Assembly (NCBI GenBank): GCA_009845835.1
Contig: VXYV01000029.1
Coordinates: 1 to 64,000, forward strand
Direction: 5' to 3'
Source of the DNA: Gammaproteobacteria bacterium
GTDB lineage: Bacteria; Pseudomonadota; Gammaproteobacteria; Pseudomonadales; Azotimanducaceae
Length of the DNA stretch: 64,000 nt
Below the pieces are notes generated by a model that ran no database searches, had not been told where the DNA came from, and saw nothing but the letters and a program-made list of their open reading frames with translations. This document shows, one piece after another, positions 32,064 to 41,122 of the stretch. Both the position numbers and the translations under genes were made by a program. The first letter of the stretch is position 1, and each line of letters opens with the position of its first letter.

Positions 32064-32894
32064 ATGAAATCCCGTGTCGCGCTCGGGATCGAGTATCGCG
32101 GTACCGATTTTTGTGGTTTTCAGTACCAGCAGAACGGTAGGTCCATTCAAACTGAATTGGAAACGGCACTTTCTCGCATTGCTAATGAAGAGATTCAGAT
32201 TAAATTCGCAGGACGAACTGATTCGGGCGTGCATGCGACGAATCAAGTGATAAGTTTTGATTGTTCAAACTCTCGATCAAGTTTAGCTTGGTTAGATGGA
32301 ACTAATACTTATCTTCCGCAGGATATTGCCGTGCACACGGTTCAAAAAGTCGACACTTCGTTCGATCCTAGGAGATCTTGCGCCTGGCGACGATATATGT
32401 ACATCTTTGGAGAAAGTAAGTGGATTCCAGCAATTGGTCGAGAATTAGCAACTTGGATTCCTTATCCACTTGATGCCGGTCGACTAAATTCGGAAGTACA
32501 AGTATTGGTTGGTGAACATGATTTCACTTCATTTCGTTCGGCGCATTGTCAGTCAAAGTCTCCCTTTCGACTAGTACATTCCGTGGCGGTTATACGGTAT
32601 AGAGACTTTGTCGTAATGGACATAGTTGCCAACGCGTTTCTGCAAAAAATGGTTAGGAATATCGCCGGTACTTTATTAGCTATTTCCAATAGAAAAGTAA
32701 AAGATTTGGAGTCGGTACTGCATGCACGTGATCGAAAATTCGCAGGTGCAACTGCACCTCCGGATGGGTTATACCTAGCACAAATTTTTTATGAAAATTT
32801 TGAAAATCTTAGCCAATTGAGACTACCGTTAATCATTGGGCAAGGATTACCTAACGAGTCTAACGGGGTGAAGCCCTATACTACGATTCGTTGA
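32064..32894 (+). CDS. truA: tRNA pseudouridine(38-40) synthase TruA
   Basis: Makes pseudouridine in the anticodon stem-loop of several tRNAs. 276 residues; the catalytic Asp53 is in AGRTDSGVHA, and YIFGESKW and VRNIAGTLLAI are later family motifs. ATG at 32064. Followed by an AT-rich gap that leads to the fic gene. Confidence 0.96.
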   Translation: MKSRVALGIEYRGTDFCGFQYQQNGRSIQTELETALSRIANEEIQIKFAGRTDSGVHATNQVISFDCSNSRSSLAWLDGTNTYLPQDIAVHTVQKVDTSFDPRRSCAWRRYMYIFGESKWIPAIGRELATWIPYPLDAGRLNSEVQVLVGEHDFTSFRSAHCQSKSPFRLVHSVAVIRYRDFVVMDIVANAFLQKMVRNIAGTLLAISNRKVKDLESVLHARDRKFAGATAPPDGLYLAQIFYENFENLSQLRLPLIIGQGLPNESNGVKPYTTIR

Positions 32895-32935
32895 AAACCT
32901 GAACAAAGTTTATTGGATGACGTGCAAAATGTGGG

Positions 32936-33004
32936 TTTATATACCATGTAAACTATAATATAAAGCGATTAAATTTTTATATACTGTAGAAACAATAATA
33001 TAAA
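32936..33004. repeat. Pair of AT-rich 29-bp direct repeats upstream of fic
   Basis: Copy 1 is at 32936-32964 and copy 2 at 32976-33004, so the period is 40 bases. Aligned base by base the copies differ at five positions. Both begin TTTATATAC and end AATATAAA; copy 1 contains a perfect TATAAT (32954-32959). The pair ends 57 bases before the fic ATG. A position this close to a gene whose product ends in a winged helix suggests an operator for autoregulation, which is inference. Confidence 0.75.
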
Positions 33005-33061
33005 TCTTACGTTGATAAGAGTTATTGCAGATCATAACTTAAACCTCGCTTACTAAGTCCA

Positions 33062-34219
33062 ATGATTGAAACACCTCATACACATCGCACCGGTAGGTAC
33101 GAACGTCAATCAAAAGGATACTTAGCGTTCATTCCGGGTACCTTACCACCGGACCCTCCGGTTAAATTGGATACTAACTTAGAAAACGCCCATAGACGAG
33201 CTGAGATTGCACTCCACAAACTTGATGGTGTCATTGGGGTTTTACCGGAACCTAATTTATTTGTGATGATGTACATTCGCCTTGAAGCAGTGCTCTCAAG
33301 CCGTATTGAGGGAACTCAAAGTACATTGCAGGACGTTCTGGGTGCTGAAGTTAAACTGTTTCGAACCGAATATAAAAATGACGTATACGAAGTAATCAAC
33401 TACATTGCTGCGATGCAACTTGGTATCGAAAAAGTGAAAGATGGACCTATAAATACGTCATTGATCAAAGATATTCATCGTGTTTTACTCAAGGACATCA
33501 GAGGTTCGAGGCTTGACCCAGGAGAGTTTAGATCAACTCAGAACTGGATTGGCCCCGAGGGATGTAGCATATATGAAGCAAGTTTTGTGCCTCCTCCCCC
33601 TAACCAAGTTGTACAACATATATGTGCTTTAGATCGTTTCGTCAACACTAGGGGCGACCTCCCTTTGCTAGTAAAAGTAGGGTTGACTCACGCGCAGTTT
33701 GAGTCGATTCATCCATTTCGCGACGGAAATGGGAGAGTTGGGCGCTTAATCGTGACATTAATGCTATACCAGAACAGGGTTTTGCAACATCCAGTTCTAT
33801 ATTTGTCGTGGTATTTCAACATACATCGACTTGAGTACTATCAGAAGTTACAGGAAGTTCAGAATACCGGTAATTGGGAGAATTGGTTAGTGTTTTTTTT
33901 GGGTGCGGTTGAAACCGTCAGCAAACAGGCTATTTCAACAGTTAAAAGCATACTAGCAATGCGTGAACGAGATCGTCATTGGATTAATGAAAATTTCGGT
34001 CGGTCAACAGCGAATGCACATCACGTACTTGATCGCCTGTACGTGTTTCCTTCTATCAGTGTGAATGAAGTTCGAGAATTGACTAGTATGTCGTATGACT
34101 CCTCCAAAATCTTGATTGAACGCATGGTCCAAGGGGGGCTACTCGTAGAACACACAGGATACGCACGAAATCGACGTTTTTTACTCTATAAATATGTTGA
34201 ACTTTTTGACGCCGACTAG
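33062..34219 (+). CDS. Fic-domain protein, class II, with C-terminal winged helix
   Basis: 385 residues. Fic proteins transfer AMP or related groups to target proteins. The catalytic motif HPFRDGNGRVGR is intact at 217-228, with His217 as base. An inhibitory motif of the type S-x-x-x-E-G is seen at 79-84 (SSRIEG) in the N-terminal part, which makes it a class II, self-inhibited Fic. The C-terminal 80 residues (LDRLYVFPSISVNEVRELTS and on) look like a winged helix, so it may bind DNA. It stands between truA and folC, a place where related bacteria carry accD. No antitoxin-like small gene is beside it. Target unknown. Confidence 0.9.
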   Translation: MIETPHTHRTGRYERQSKGYLAFIPGTLPPDPPVKLDTNLENAHRRAEIALHKLDGVIGVLPEPNLFVMMYIRLEAVLSSRIEGTQSTLQDVLGAEVKLFRTEYKNDVYEVINYIAAMQLGIEKVKDGPINTSLIKDIHRVLLKDIRGSRLDPGEFRSTQNWIGPEGCSIYEASFVPPPPNQVVQHICALDRFVNTRGDLPLLVKVGLTHAQFESIHPFRDGNGRVGRLIVTLMLYQNRVLQHPVLYLSWYFNIHRLEYYQKLQEVQNTGNWENWLVFFLGAVETVSKQAISTVKSILAMRERDRHWINENFGRSTANAHHVLDRLYVFPSISVNEVRELTSMSYDSSKILIERMVQGGLLVEHTGYARNRRFLLYKYVELFDAD

Positions 34220-34507
34220 TTGATTGACCAGAGCAAAACTTGAGAATAGTTTGATTTTTATGGATGGAGTTGGGTCGGTTTGCGGGTTTCCTAAAACTCC
34301 GGTTCAAAAGGAAATGCTTCAACAAAGTTCGTCAGTGATAACATACCGGTTCTCACTGGAAAATCAAAGCCTTTATCCAATCAATCCAACCTCAAATTGC
34401 GCCCACAAACTACATCGCTCTAGCGTTTAACTTACGTCGCTTTCTCACAATACAATACGCGGGCAGGTGTTTTGTAGTTATCGTCATAGGGCTAAAATTA
34501 CGATAGC
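34220..34507. other. Gap between fic and folC
   Basis: Nearly 290 bases without a convincing gene; a 68-codon frame here has no recognisable features. A possible promoter for folC is TTAACT, 18 bases, TACAAT near 34427-34456, but the match is loose. I looked for remains of accD and saw none. Confidence 0.35.
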
Positions 34508-35773
34508 ATGGAAGCAACCACAAAATCATTGGAAGATTGGTTGAATTGGATCATCATCCAACATCAAACACACAAACCTTCAGGCTTTTACCGAACCTAT
34601 CGAATCGCGCGTGAACTCGAACTTCTTCGTGTCGCGAAAACGATCATTGTTGTCGGGGGAACAAACGGCAAAGGTTCAACGGTACACTACTTAGAGAACC
34701 TGTGTATCGCTGGTAAAGTTTCTGTCGGTGTCACAACTTCTCCACATTTAGAAAGATTTAATGAACGCATCCGTATAAACGGTGAGGAAATATCCGACGA
34801 AATCATCGTCGACGCCTTTACTGTAATCCGACGAGTTCAAGCTTCTGTAAATCTCACATTTCACGAGTATGTAACACTCGCTGCCTTGTTTGTCTTCAAG
34901 AAAGCAGAAGTGGATTGCGCAGTCCTTGAAGTGGGACTAGGTGGTAGATTGGACGCGACCAATGTCTCCGAACGCGACGTTAACGTTATTACCTCAATTG
35001 GAACCGACCATCAAGATCGTTTAGGTTCAGATCGAGAGTCCATTGGCTTTGAGAAAGCGGGGATTCTACGTCGCCGTATTCCACTAATCTACGGGGACTC
35101 TGATCCGGTTTCGTCAGTCGAAGCTCGCGCATACACTTTGAATTGTCCCGTGTTTCACTTACAAGACTCGATCAAATATACTGGTTTCGAGCAAATACCA
35201 TGGAATTTCGAACTGAATCATCCGGATGAACAATATACCATTCACATTGATGAACCACCTAACTTTCCGGAATCGGCAAGTTTAGCTTTAGGAGCCGCGA
35301 AACTCGCAGGACTAGATATCAATCCACGACATTGTCGCTCTCTTGACAAGTTTCAACTAGCAGGACGTTGTGAACTCTTTCAGTTTCAACAACGAACCTG
35401 GATTGTGGACGTTGGGCATAATCCTAGCGCGACCAGTTTTTTGATTCGATTTGTAAAGAAAAAACAACTGGGGAATTTAGCATTCGCGATTATTGGAGTT
35501 TTGCGTGACAAGGCATTACGTGATATTATTAGTACCACAAATCTACCGAATGATCAAATTGTTATCGTAGAAACACAAGGACACCGTGGATTAAGAATTG
35601 AACAATTAGCTAAGTTAAAAGAGTTACAGAGGTTTAAATTATCGCATACGCTAGGCGAAGCAATTGACTTTGTACTACAGAACACCGAAGCAGAGGATTT
35701 AATTGCAGTTTTCGGGTCTTTTGACTTAGTTCAAAGAATGCGAACCACGATTCTAGCAGCCAAGGATGGGTGA
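34508..35773 (+). CDS. folC: Folylpolyglutamate / dihydrofolate synthase FolC
   Basis: Mur-ligase-type enzyme that makes dihydrofolate and adds glutamates to folates. 421 residues; the P-loop VGGTNGKGST is near 49-58, GLGGRLDATN and IGTDHQDRLG follow, and the second domain holds VDVGHNPSA. Its end overlaps the next gene by eight bases, as expected in the folC-dedD-cvpA-purF operon. Confidence 0.96.
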   Translation: MEATTKSLEDWLNWIIIQHQTHKPSGFYRTYRIARELELLRVAKTIIVVGGTNGKGSTVHYLENLCIAGKVSVGVTTSPHLERFNERIRINGEEISDEIIVDAFTVIRRVQASVNLTFHEYVTLAALFVFKKAEVDCAVLEVGLGGRLDATNVSERDVNVITSIGTDHQDRLGSDRESIGFEKAGILRRRIPLIYGDSDPVSSVEARAYTLNCPVFHLQDSIKYTGFEQIPWNFELNHPDEQYTIHIDEPPNFPESASLALGAAKLAGLDINPRHCRSLDKFQLAGRCELFQFQQRTWIVDVGHNPSATSFLIRFVKKKQLGNLAFAIIGVLRDKALRDIISTTNLPNDQIVIVETQGHRGLRIEQLAKLKELQRFKLSHTLGEAIDFVLQNTEAEDLIAVFGSFDLVQRMRTTILAAKDG

Positions 35774-36347
35774 ACACACTATGAAAGTCAATACTAGGGA
35801 TGTCGTAATTGGCACCATATTCATTGTTGCTATTGCAGCAATTTTTGTACCGATGCTTTTCGATAAACCAATTGAAATTGATGAAGTCCCCGATACTGGG
35901 ATTAATCAAGAACTCAGTATAGCGGAACCAGCTCCCGATTTTTCAAACGAAGATTTGGCTGTTACAGAACCGATTGTTGAATCAACCCAAATTGCAGAAT
36001 TGGAAGAGATACGCGATAGCGTAGAAAAAAGAGTCGATTCGGAAGGTTTCGATAGTGAAACTAACGCATTACTCGGTACGCCAACGTTATCCGAAGAATC
36101 TACGGAAACGGCTCGTTGGGCTATACAACTAGCGAGTTTCAGTCAAGAACTCAGTGCCTCCAACTTTGTCGATCAGATCGTATCGGATGGTTACTCCTCG
36201 TGGGTTCACTCAACGAAGGTAAATGACTCTAAAGTTCATCGTGTGATTGTCGGTCCTTATACATCGCGCGAAGATGCAAATACTAAGTTGAATGAACTCA
36301 AGGAAAAGTACAATCTGCAACCAATTTTGGTTGACTTTGATTACTAA
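35766..36347 (+). CDS. dedD: SPOR-domain cell-division protein, DedD-like
   Basis: 193 residues: a short cytoplasmic start, one membrane helix (about 12-31), a long acidic linker, and a C-terminal SPOR domain (about 118-193, WAIQLASFSQELSASNFVDQI...VIVGPYTSREDA). SPOR domains bind septal peptidoglycan. Name is supported more by the folC-x-cvpA-purF order than by sequence. An in-frame ATG at 35781 is an equally possible start. Confidence 0.88.
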   Translation: MGEHTMKVNTRDVVIGTIFIVAIAAIFVPMLFDKPIEIDEVPDTGINQELSIAEPAPDFSNEDLAVTEPIVESTQIAELEEIRDSVEKRVDSEGFDSETNALLGTPTLSEESTETARWAIQLASFSQELSASNFVDQIVSDGYSSWVHSTKVNDSKVHRVIVGPYTSREDANTKLNELKEKYNLQPILVDFDY

Positions 36348-36854
36348 ATGAAGATCGTCTCCGTGAATTATTTAGACGTCTTAATCGTTGTCTTAGTCTT
36401 GTTTTCTGGATCCATCGGTATATTTCGAGGTCTAGTTAGGGAGCTAGTCTCAACCGCAGCATGGATTATCGCCGCGATTATTGGAATTACACACGGCGAA
36501 CAACTTGGTAATCTCATATTTTCGGCACAAACCATAGAACCATCTTGGGTTCCCCGTGCAGTTGGTGTATCAATCATTTTTGTAGTTGTGCTTGTCATCG
36601 GTGTATTTGCGCAGCGTCTTTTGCGAAAAGGGGTTAAATTAGTTGGTTTAGGTGGACTAGATCGAGTTCTAGGATGTGGTTTTGGACTGATCCGCGGAAT
36701 ATTCATTGTGATAGCCGTAGGTATAATTTTTAATCTAAGAACTTCATTAGAGAGTCCATGGGTCGACTCGTACTTCCTGCATTTCTTTATGAAATTCGAA
36801 ACCTTTGTACAGGACATTTTCAGTTACTTTTCTGCTTACCTACCCGATTCATAA
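36348..36854 (+). CDS. cvpA: CvpA family membrane protein
   Basis: 168 residues with four membrane segments (about 8-28, 30-46, 66-88, 105-128). NYLDVLIVVLVLFSGSIGIFRG is the typical CvpA start. It begins directly after the preceding stop and lies before purF, as in E. coli. Known to affect envelope stress tolerance and colicin V export; molecular action unclear. Confidence 0.93.
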   Translation: MKIVSVNYLDVLIVVLVLFSGSIGIFRGLVRELVSTAAWIIAAIIGITHGEQLGNLIFSAQTIEPSWVPRAVGVSIIFVVVLVIGVFAQRLLRKGVKLVGLGGLDRVLGCGFGLIRGIFIVIAVGIIFNLRTSLESPWVDSYFLHFFMKFETFVQDIFSYFSAYLPDS

Positions 36855-36870
36855 AACACGATCGTAACCA

Positions 36871-38370
36871 ATGTGTGGCATCGTTGGTATAGTTAGTAGT
36901 CACGCACCTGTTAGCAACGAACTTTACGACGCGTTGTTGGTACTACAACATCGTGGACAAGATGCCGCCGGGATTGTGACAGCCCACAGTGATCGATGTC
37001 ATGTGCACAAAGGTAACGGTCTAGTCAGCGAGGTTTTCAATGTTCCAACCATTGATCGGTTGCAGGGGAACATGGGAATAGGGCATGTACGTTATCCAAC
37101 GGCTGGTACATCAAGTTCGCACGAAGCTCAACCCCTTTATGTAAACTCGCCACATGGAATTTGCCTAGCACACAATGGCAATTTAACTAATGTAAAACAA
37201 CTGCGGGAAGAATATTTTTCTCGTGTTAGACGCCACATCAATACTCTTTCGGACTCCGAAATTCTTCTCAATGTCTTCGCGAACGAGCTGCAAACGTCAA
37301 GTAGAGTAGAAAAATTACTCTCACCAGAGGATGTGTTCGAAGCTGTTGGACGAGTACATCAAACCTGTCGCGGAGGATATGCAGTTGTCAGTTTAATTGT
37401 TGGAGTGGGAATTGTTGGATTTCGCGATCCTAGAGGTATTCGACCGTTGATTGTAGGAGTGAAACGGGGTGTAGTCGATGATTTTATTATTGCCAGCGAG
37501 TCGGCAACCTTGGCAGTTCTTGGATATGAAATACTGCGTGATGTACAACCTGGAGAAGCAGTTTTTATTGATGCACAAGGGCAGTTTCATTCGCAGGATT
37601 GTGCAGATAACAGTCAAAGGACTCCTTGTATTTTCGAGCATGTGTATTTTGCCCGACCTGATTCAGTCATGGATGGGATTTCAGTGTATAAAGCTCGATT
37701 ACGTATGGGTGAACGATTAGCTAACACGGTCCTAGACTATTTTCCCAACCGCGAACACGATATTGATGTAGTCATTCCCATACCAGAGACCAGTCGTACC
37801 GCTGCGATTCCTGTAGCACATCAGCTCAACGTTAAATTACGAGAAGGATTCGTTAAAAATCACTACATCGGTCGTACTTTTATCATGCCAGGTCAGTCTA
37901 TGCGACAACGTGGCGTACGACATAAACTTAATACTATCGCTTTGGAGTTTGAAAAGAAGAACGTGCTCTTGGTAGAAGACTCCATCGTGCGCGGGACGAC
38001 CATGACCGAAATCGTACGTAAAGCAAAAAATGCTGGCGCGCGAAAGGTTTATGTCGCGTCAGCGGCTCCACCAGTTCGTTTTCCCAATGTTTTTGGTATT
38101 GACATGCCCGCAAGTCAAGAATTTATCGCGTACAATCGTTCGATCGAACAAATTCGACAAATTATCGGAGCTGACCTTCTCATTTATCAGAAGTTAAAAG
38201 ATCTAGTTTCCGCAGCACAAGAAGGTAATCCGCAAATTGAACAGTTTGAATGCTCGGTTTTTGACGGTCATTATTACAACGAAGATGTGGACGAAGGATA
38301 TTTAGCAGCACTTGCTGAAAGTCGAAATGACGAATCTAAGAAGATTAGAGAAGTAGATTTTGATTTCTGA
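36871..38370 (+). CDS. purF: Amidophosphoribosyltransferase PurF
   Basis: First step of purine synthesis: PRPP plus glutamine to phosphoribosylamine. 499 residues; Cys2 (MCGIVGIVS) becomes the N-terminal nucleophile after Met removal. LLVLQHRGQDAAGI, the PRPP loop VLLVEDSIVRGTTM and the glutamine-site region GIGHVRYPTAG are present. 16 bases after cvpA; its end overlaps miaE by 11 bases. Confidence 0.97.
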   Translation: MCGIVGIVSSHAPVSNELYDALLVLQHRGQDAAGIVTAHSDRCHVHKGNGLVSEVFNVPTIDRLQGNMGIGHVRYPTAGTSSSHEAQPLYVNSPHGICLAHNGNLTNVKQLREEYFSRVRRHINTLSDSEILLNVFANELQTSSRVEKLLSPEDVFEAVGRVHQTCRGGYAVVSLIVGVGIVGFRDPRGIRPLIVGVKRGVVDDFIIASESATLAVLGYEILRDVQPGEAVFIDAQGQFHSQDCADNSQRTPCIFEHVYFARPDSVMDGISVYKARLRMGERLANTVLDYFPNREHDIDVVIPIPETSRTAAIPVAHQLNVKLREGFVKNHYIGRTFIMPGQSMRQRGVRHKLNTIALEFEKKNVLLVEDSIVRGTTMTEIVRKAKNAGARKVYVASAAPPVRFPNVFGIDMPASQEFIAYNRSIEQIRQIIGADLLIYQKLKDLVSAAQEGNPQIEQFECSVFDGHYYNEDVDEGYLAALAESRNDESKKIREVDFDF

Positions 38371-39043
38371 CTTGGTCAAGAAGGATACAAGCACAGTCAG
38401 CCAAGCGAAAACATCAGAATCTCCGTCGGTCGTTGAATTTTTGCATGTTGCAACTCCTCAGAGTTGGTGCGATGCAGCAGTACACAATGTAGAAGTCCTG
38501 CTTATTGATCATGCGAACTGTGAGCGTAAAGCGGCGAGTTCGGCTCTCTCAATGAGTTACCGTTTCTCACAACGAACGAGATTTTTGCTTGAGTTTTCTC
38601 GAATTGTTAGAGAAGAAATGCGGCATTTTGAACAGGTGTTGGCGTTGATACGAGAGCAAGATTTTCAGTACCGAGTCTTGAGTGCAAGTCGCTATGCAAG
38701 TAGTTTGCACAAATTCGCGCGTGAGCATTCCCCAATTTATGTCGATGAGCTTTTAATCGCTGCGATTATCGAAGCGCGAAGTTACGAACGATTAGACATT
38801 CTGAGTACCTGCTTGAATTCGAAGGTTGCCCAACTTTACAAAAAGTTACGGGATTCGGAGTATCGACACTACCTTACCTATATTCGTATATCCGAACAGT
38901 TCGAACAACCATCGATTATTGAACAAAGGCTAGATCGTCTACTTGATTTTGAAGCCGATCTAGTAACTTTTCCTGACAGCGAATTTCGTTTTCATAGTGG
39001 AGTCCCAATTAACGGGAAACAAGACAGTGTCAATTTCGGGTGA
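38360..39043 (+). CDS. miaE: tRNA-(ms2io6A37) hydroxylase MiaE
   Basis: Diiron enzyme that hydroxylates the isopentenyl group on ms2i6A37 of tRNA. 227 residues of helical ferritin-like type; metal-ligand motifs are seen as EEMRHFEQ, EARSYERL and EYRHYL, with an earlier LLIDHANCERKAASSA. Its start overlaps purF. The 3' end runs 52 bases into the opposite-strand lpxH end, so the two converge with real overlap. Confidence 0.93.
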   Translation: MISDLVKKDTSTVSQAKTSESPSVVEFLHVATPQSWCDAAVHNVEVLLIDHANCERKAASSALSMSYRFSQRTRFLLEFSRIVREEMRHFEQVLALIREQDFQYRVLSASRYASSLHKFAREHSPIYVDELLIAAIIEARSYERLDILSTCLNSKVAQLYKKLRDSEYRHYLTYIRISEQFEQPSIIEQRLDRLLDFEADLVTFPDSEFRFHSGVPINGKQDSVNFG

Positions 39044-39714
39044 GACTGAATAAACCAACCACAACGTTCCCACGCACCTAGCACATAGCGGTGCAAACCA
39101 TTTTTCATTCGATGTTGCCCAGGACGATGGGTGTGACCATGAATCATCGTCGAACAATCGTACCGTTCTAAGTCTTGGACAATAGCAGCTTCGACGACGT
39201 CAGTTATGGTATCAGCTTTCATTTGATTCGCTCGAGTACTCTCCGTTCTAACGTGCTGAGCATAAGCTAGTCGTTCTTTTAAAGTTTTTTCAAGAAATTC
39301 ACTTTGCCACTCATGCGACCTAAAACGCGTTCGCATTTCTTGATACTCTCGGTCACTTGTGCAATATCGATCACCATGCGACAATAACACCGACTTACCG
39401 TTTATCGAAATCACATAAGGGTCGGGTAATAACGTAGCAGAAATTTCTTCCACAAATCTAGCTCCAAGCAAAAAGTCACGATTGCCGTGCATGAGAAACA
39501 ATTGGTTTCGTTCACCATGTTTACGAAGGATACTTCGTAGTGCTTCTGCGAATTCACTATCGTCGTCATCGCCGATCCACAAGTCGACTAAATCACCAAG
39601 GATGTAGACTTGATCTTCTTCCGATTGTAGATTGCCTAGTAAGCGATCGAGATCGTAGAGATAGTGTTTGGTATTGGCCTCTAAATGCAGATCAGAGACG
39701 AAAATTTGGTTCAA
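38992..39714 (-). CDS. lpxH: UDP-2,3-diacylglucosamine diphosphatase LpxH
   Basis: Lipid A pathway metallophosphatase at the inner membrane. Motifs in order: SDLHLE (7-12), GDLVDLWIGDD (near 40), GNRDF, LSHGD and the final HGHTHRPG. I place the start at TTG 39714, in a TTGA overlap with the folD stop. This gives 240 residues and puts the SDLHL motif at its normal distance from the N-terminus; the open frame continues upstream inside folD but that part is not family sequence. Coupled to folD, and converging with miaE. Confidence 0.93.
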   Translation of the reverse strand: MNQIFVSDLHLEANTKHYLYDLDRLLGNLQSEEDQVYILGDLVDLWIGDDDDSEFAEALRSILRKHGERNQLFLMHGNRDFLLGARFVEEISATLLPDPYVISINGKSVLLSHGDRYCTSDREYQEMRTRFRSHEWQSEFLEKTLKERLAYAQHVRTESTRANQMKADTITDVVEAAIVQDLERYDCSTMIHGHTHRPGQHRMKNGLHRYVLGAWERCGWFIQSHPKLTLSCFPLIGTPL

Positions 39715-40565
39715 TTGAGAATCAAACCGGCCGCATCTAGTAAATTCTGTAATAATGATACGCGGGTCATGGGACCAACCCCGCCGGGAACGGGTGTAAT
39801 CCACGAGGCAATATGTCTAACTTCATCAAATTCGACATCGCCCTTTAACGAACCGTCTCCTTGGGTTTCGATTCCAACGTCGATGACAACTGCGCCAGGT
39901 TTTACCCAGTCTCTTGTAATGAGTCCTGCAACCCCAGTAGCCGAGACAAGAATGTCTGCTTGGCTTGTGTGTGCCTGACTATTCTTGGAATATTTGTGTA
40001 CAACTGTAACGGAACTACCTCGCAGTAAGAGTTCTAGACACATTGGTCGTCCCACGTGATTCGATGCTCCCACAACGACAGCATCGGCTCCCAGTAACGT
40101 CACGTCTGTATGTTCCAATAGAGTAATCACTCCTTTCGGAGTGCAACATCGATGAGATGGTTCGCGTAGTGTAAGTTTTCCTACGTTTAAGGGAGTTATA
40201 CCATCAACATCTTTAACGGGACTAATGCAATTTACGATATCAGGTGTGTGCAAATGTGAAGGTAGGGGAAGCTGCAGAAGTATTCCGTGAACACTTGGAT
40301 CAACGTTGAGTTTTTCAATCTGATTAATCAATTGTGATTGCTCGATAGAAGCCGGCAACTTCAATACTTCGCAGTTAATCCCAGCTTTGACACAGTCCCG
40401 TTTTTTCAACTTGACATAGAGTTCCGACGCGGGATCGGTACCAACCAGAATCACGGTTAATCCAAGTTTGGTATTGTGAGTTTGACATAATTCTCGAACT
40501 TCTTTGGCGACTCGCCGTCGTATAGTTTCGGCAATTTTGACTCCATCGAGAATTTGTGCATTCAT
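39711..40565 (-). CDS. folD: Methylenetetrahydrofolate dehydrogenase / cyclohydrolase FolD
   Basis: Bifunctional enzyme of one-carbon metabolism. 284 residues from the ATG at 40565 (MNAQILDGVKIAE), the normal start; a longer frame reaches into tRNA-Pro and is not real. ELYVKLKKRDC contains the catalytic Lys, and GILLQLPLPSHL, VDGITPLNVGKL and TPVPGGVGPMT are hallmarks. Supplies 10-formyl-THF for purines, although purT here can bypass one such step. Confidence 0.97.
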   Translation of the reverse strand: MNAQILDGVKIAETIRRRVAKEVRELCQTHNTKLGLTVILVGTDPASELYVKLKKRDCVKAGINCEVLKLPASIEQSQLINQIEKLNVDPSVHGILLQLPLPSHLHTPDIVNCISPVKDVDGITPLNVGKLTLREPSHRCCTPKGVITLLEHTDVTLLGADAVVVGASNHVGRPMCLELLLRGSSVTVVHKYSKNSQAHTSQADILVSATGVAGLITRDWVKPGAVVIDVGIETQGDGSLKGDVEFDEVRHIASWITPVPGGVGPMTRVSLLQNLLDAAGLILN

Positions 40566-40650
40566 ATCACTAACCAAATCGAAATTGCGAATATTTTGCA
40601 CAATAAACATGTAAATCACACAAAATTGGTGGCTCAATGAAACCCAAAAT

Positions 40651-40663
40651 GCGTTTGAAACGC
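40651..40663. promoter_or_regulatory. Short palindrome between folD and tRNA-Pro
   Basis: GCGTTT, one base, AAACGC: a perfect 6+6 palindrome 17 bases before the tRNA-Pro 5' end, followed by TAAAAT (40664-40669), which could be a -10 box for the tRNAs. It may be an operator or chance. Confidence 0.3.
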
Positions 40664-40680
40664 TAAAATACTCTATCTCT

Positions 40681-40757
<77 letters not shown>

Positions 40758-40785
40758 TATCGTCATTTTGAGCACCAAGCATTAA

Positions 40786-40862
40786 GCGCCCGTAGCTCAA
40801 CTGGATAGAGCATCGGCCTTCTAAGCCGAGGGTTGAAGGTTCGAGTCCTTCCGGGCGTGCCA
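40786..40862 (+). tRNA. tRNA-Arg (anticodon TCT)
   Basis: 77 bases: acceptor GCGCCCG with CGGGCGT (the terminal pair is G-T), anticodon stem TCGGC with GCCGA, loop CTTCTAA giving TCT, T-loop TTCGAGT, encoded CCA. Reads AGA codons. 28 bases after tRNA-Pro. Confidence 0.96.
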
Positions 40863-41015
40863 CTGTAAATTGTTAGTTATGGTAATGTCTTATCTACTTT
40901 GTTAAGTTTCCGTTTTCCATCTTGCTAAAATTTCGAGAAGTGAATCACTTTTACACGACCGAATTGTCAACTGTAGCATTCAATTCGGAAGTTACATTGG
41001 TAAACGAATTTGAGT

Positions 41016-41091
41016 GGTGGGTGTAGCTCAGTGGTAGAGCCCCAGATTGTGGATCTGGTTGTCGTGGGTTCAAATCCCATCATCCACCCCA
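41016..41091 (+). tRNA. tRNA-His (anticodon GTG)
   Basis: 76 bases including the extra 5' G (position -1, 41016) that pairs with C73 and is specific to tRNA-His. Acceptor GTGGGTG with CATCCAC, anticodon stem CCAGA with TCTGG, loop TTGTGGA giving GTG, encoded CCA. About 30 bases before tig. Confidence 0.97.
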
Positions 41092-41122
41092 CTTCATTCA
41101 TAGATATCTAAGCTCATTAGTC

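Noticed and set aside
34224..34430. 68-codon frame after fic as a possible antitoxin
   Set aside because: No ribosome site, no recognisable fold, and class II Fic proteins carry their own inhibitory motif.
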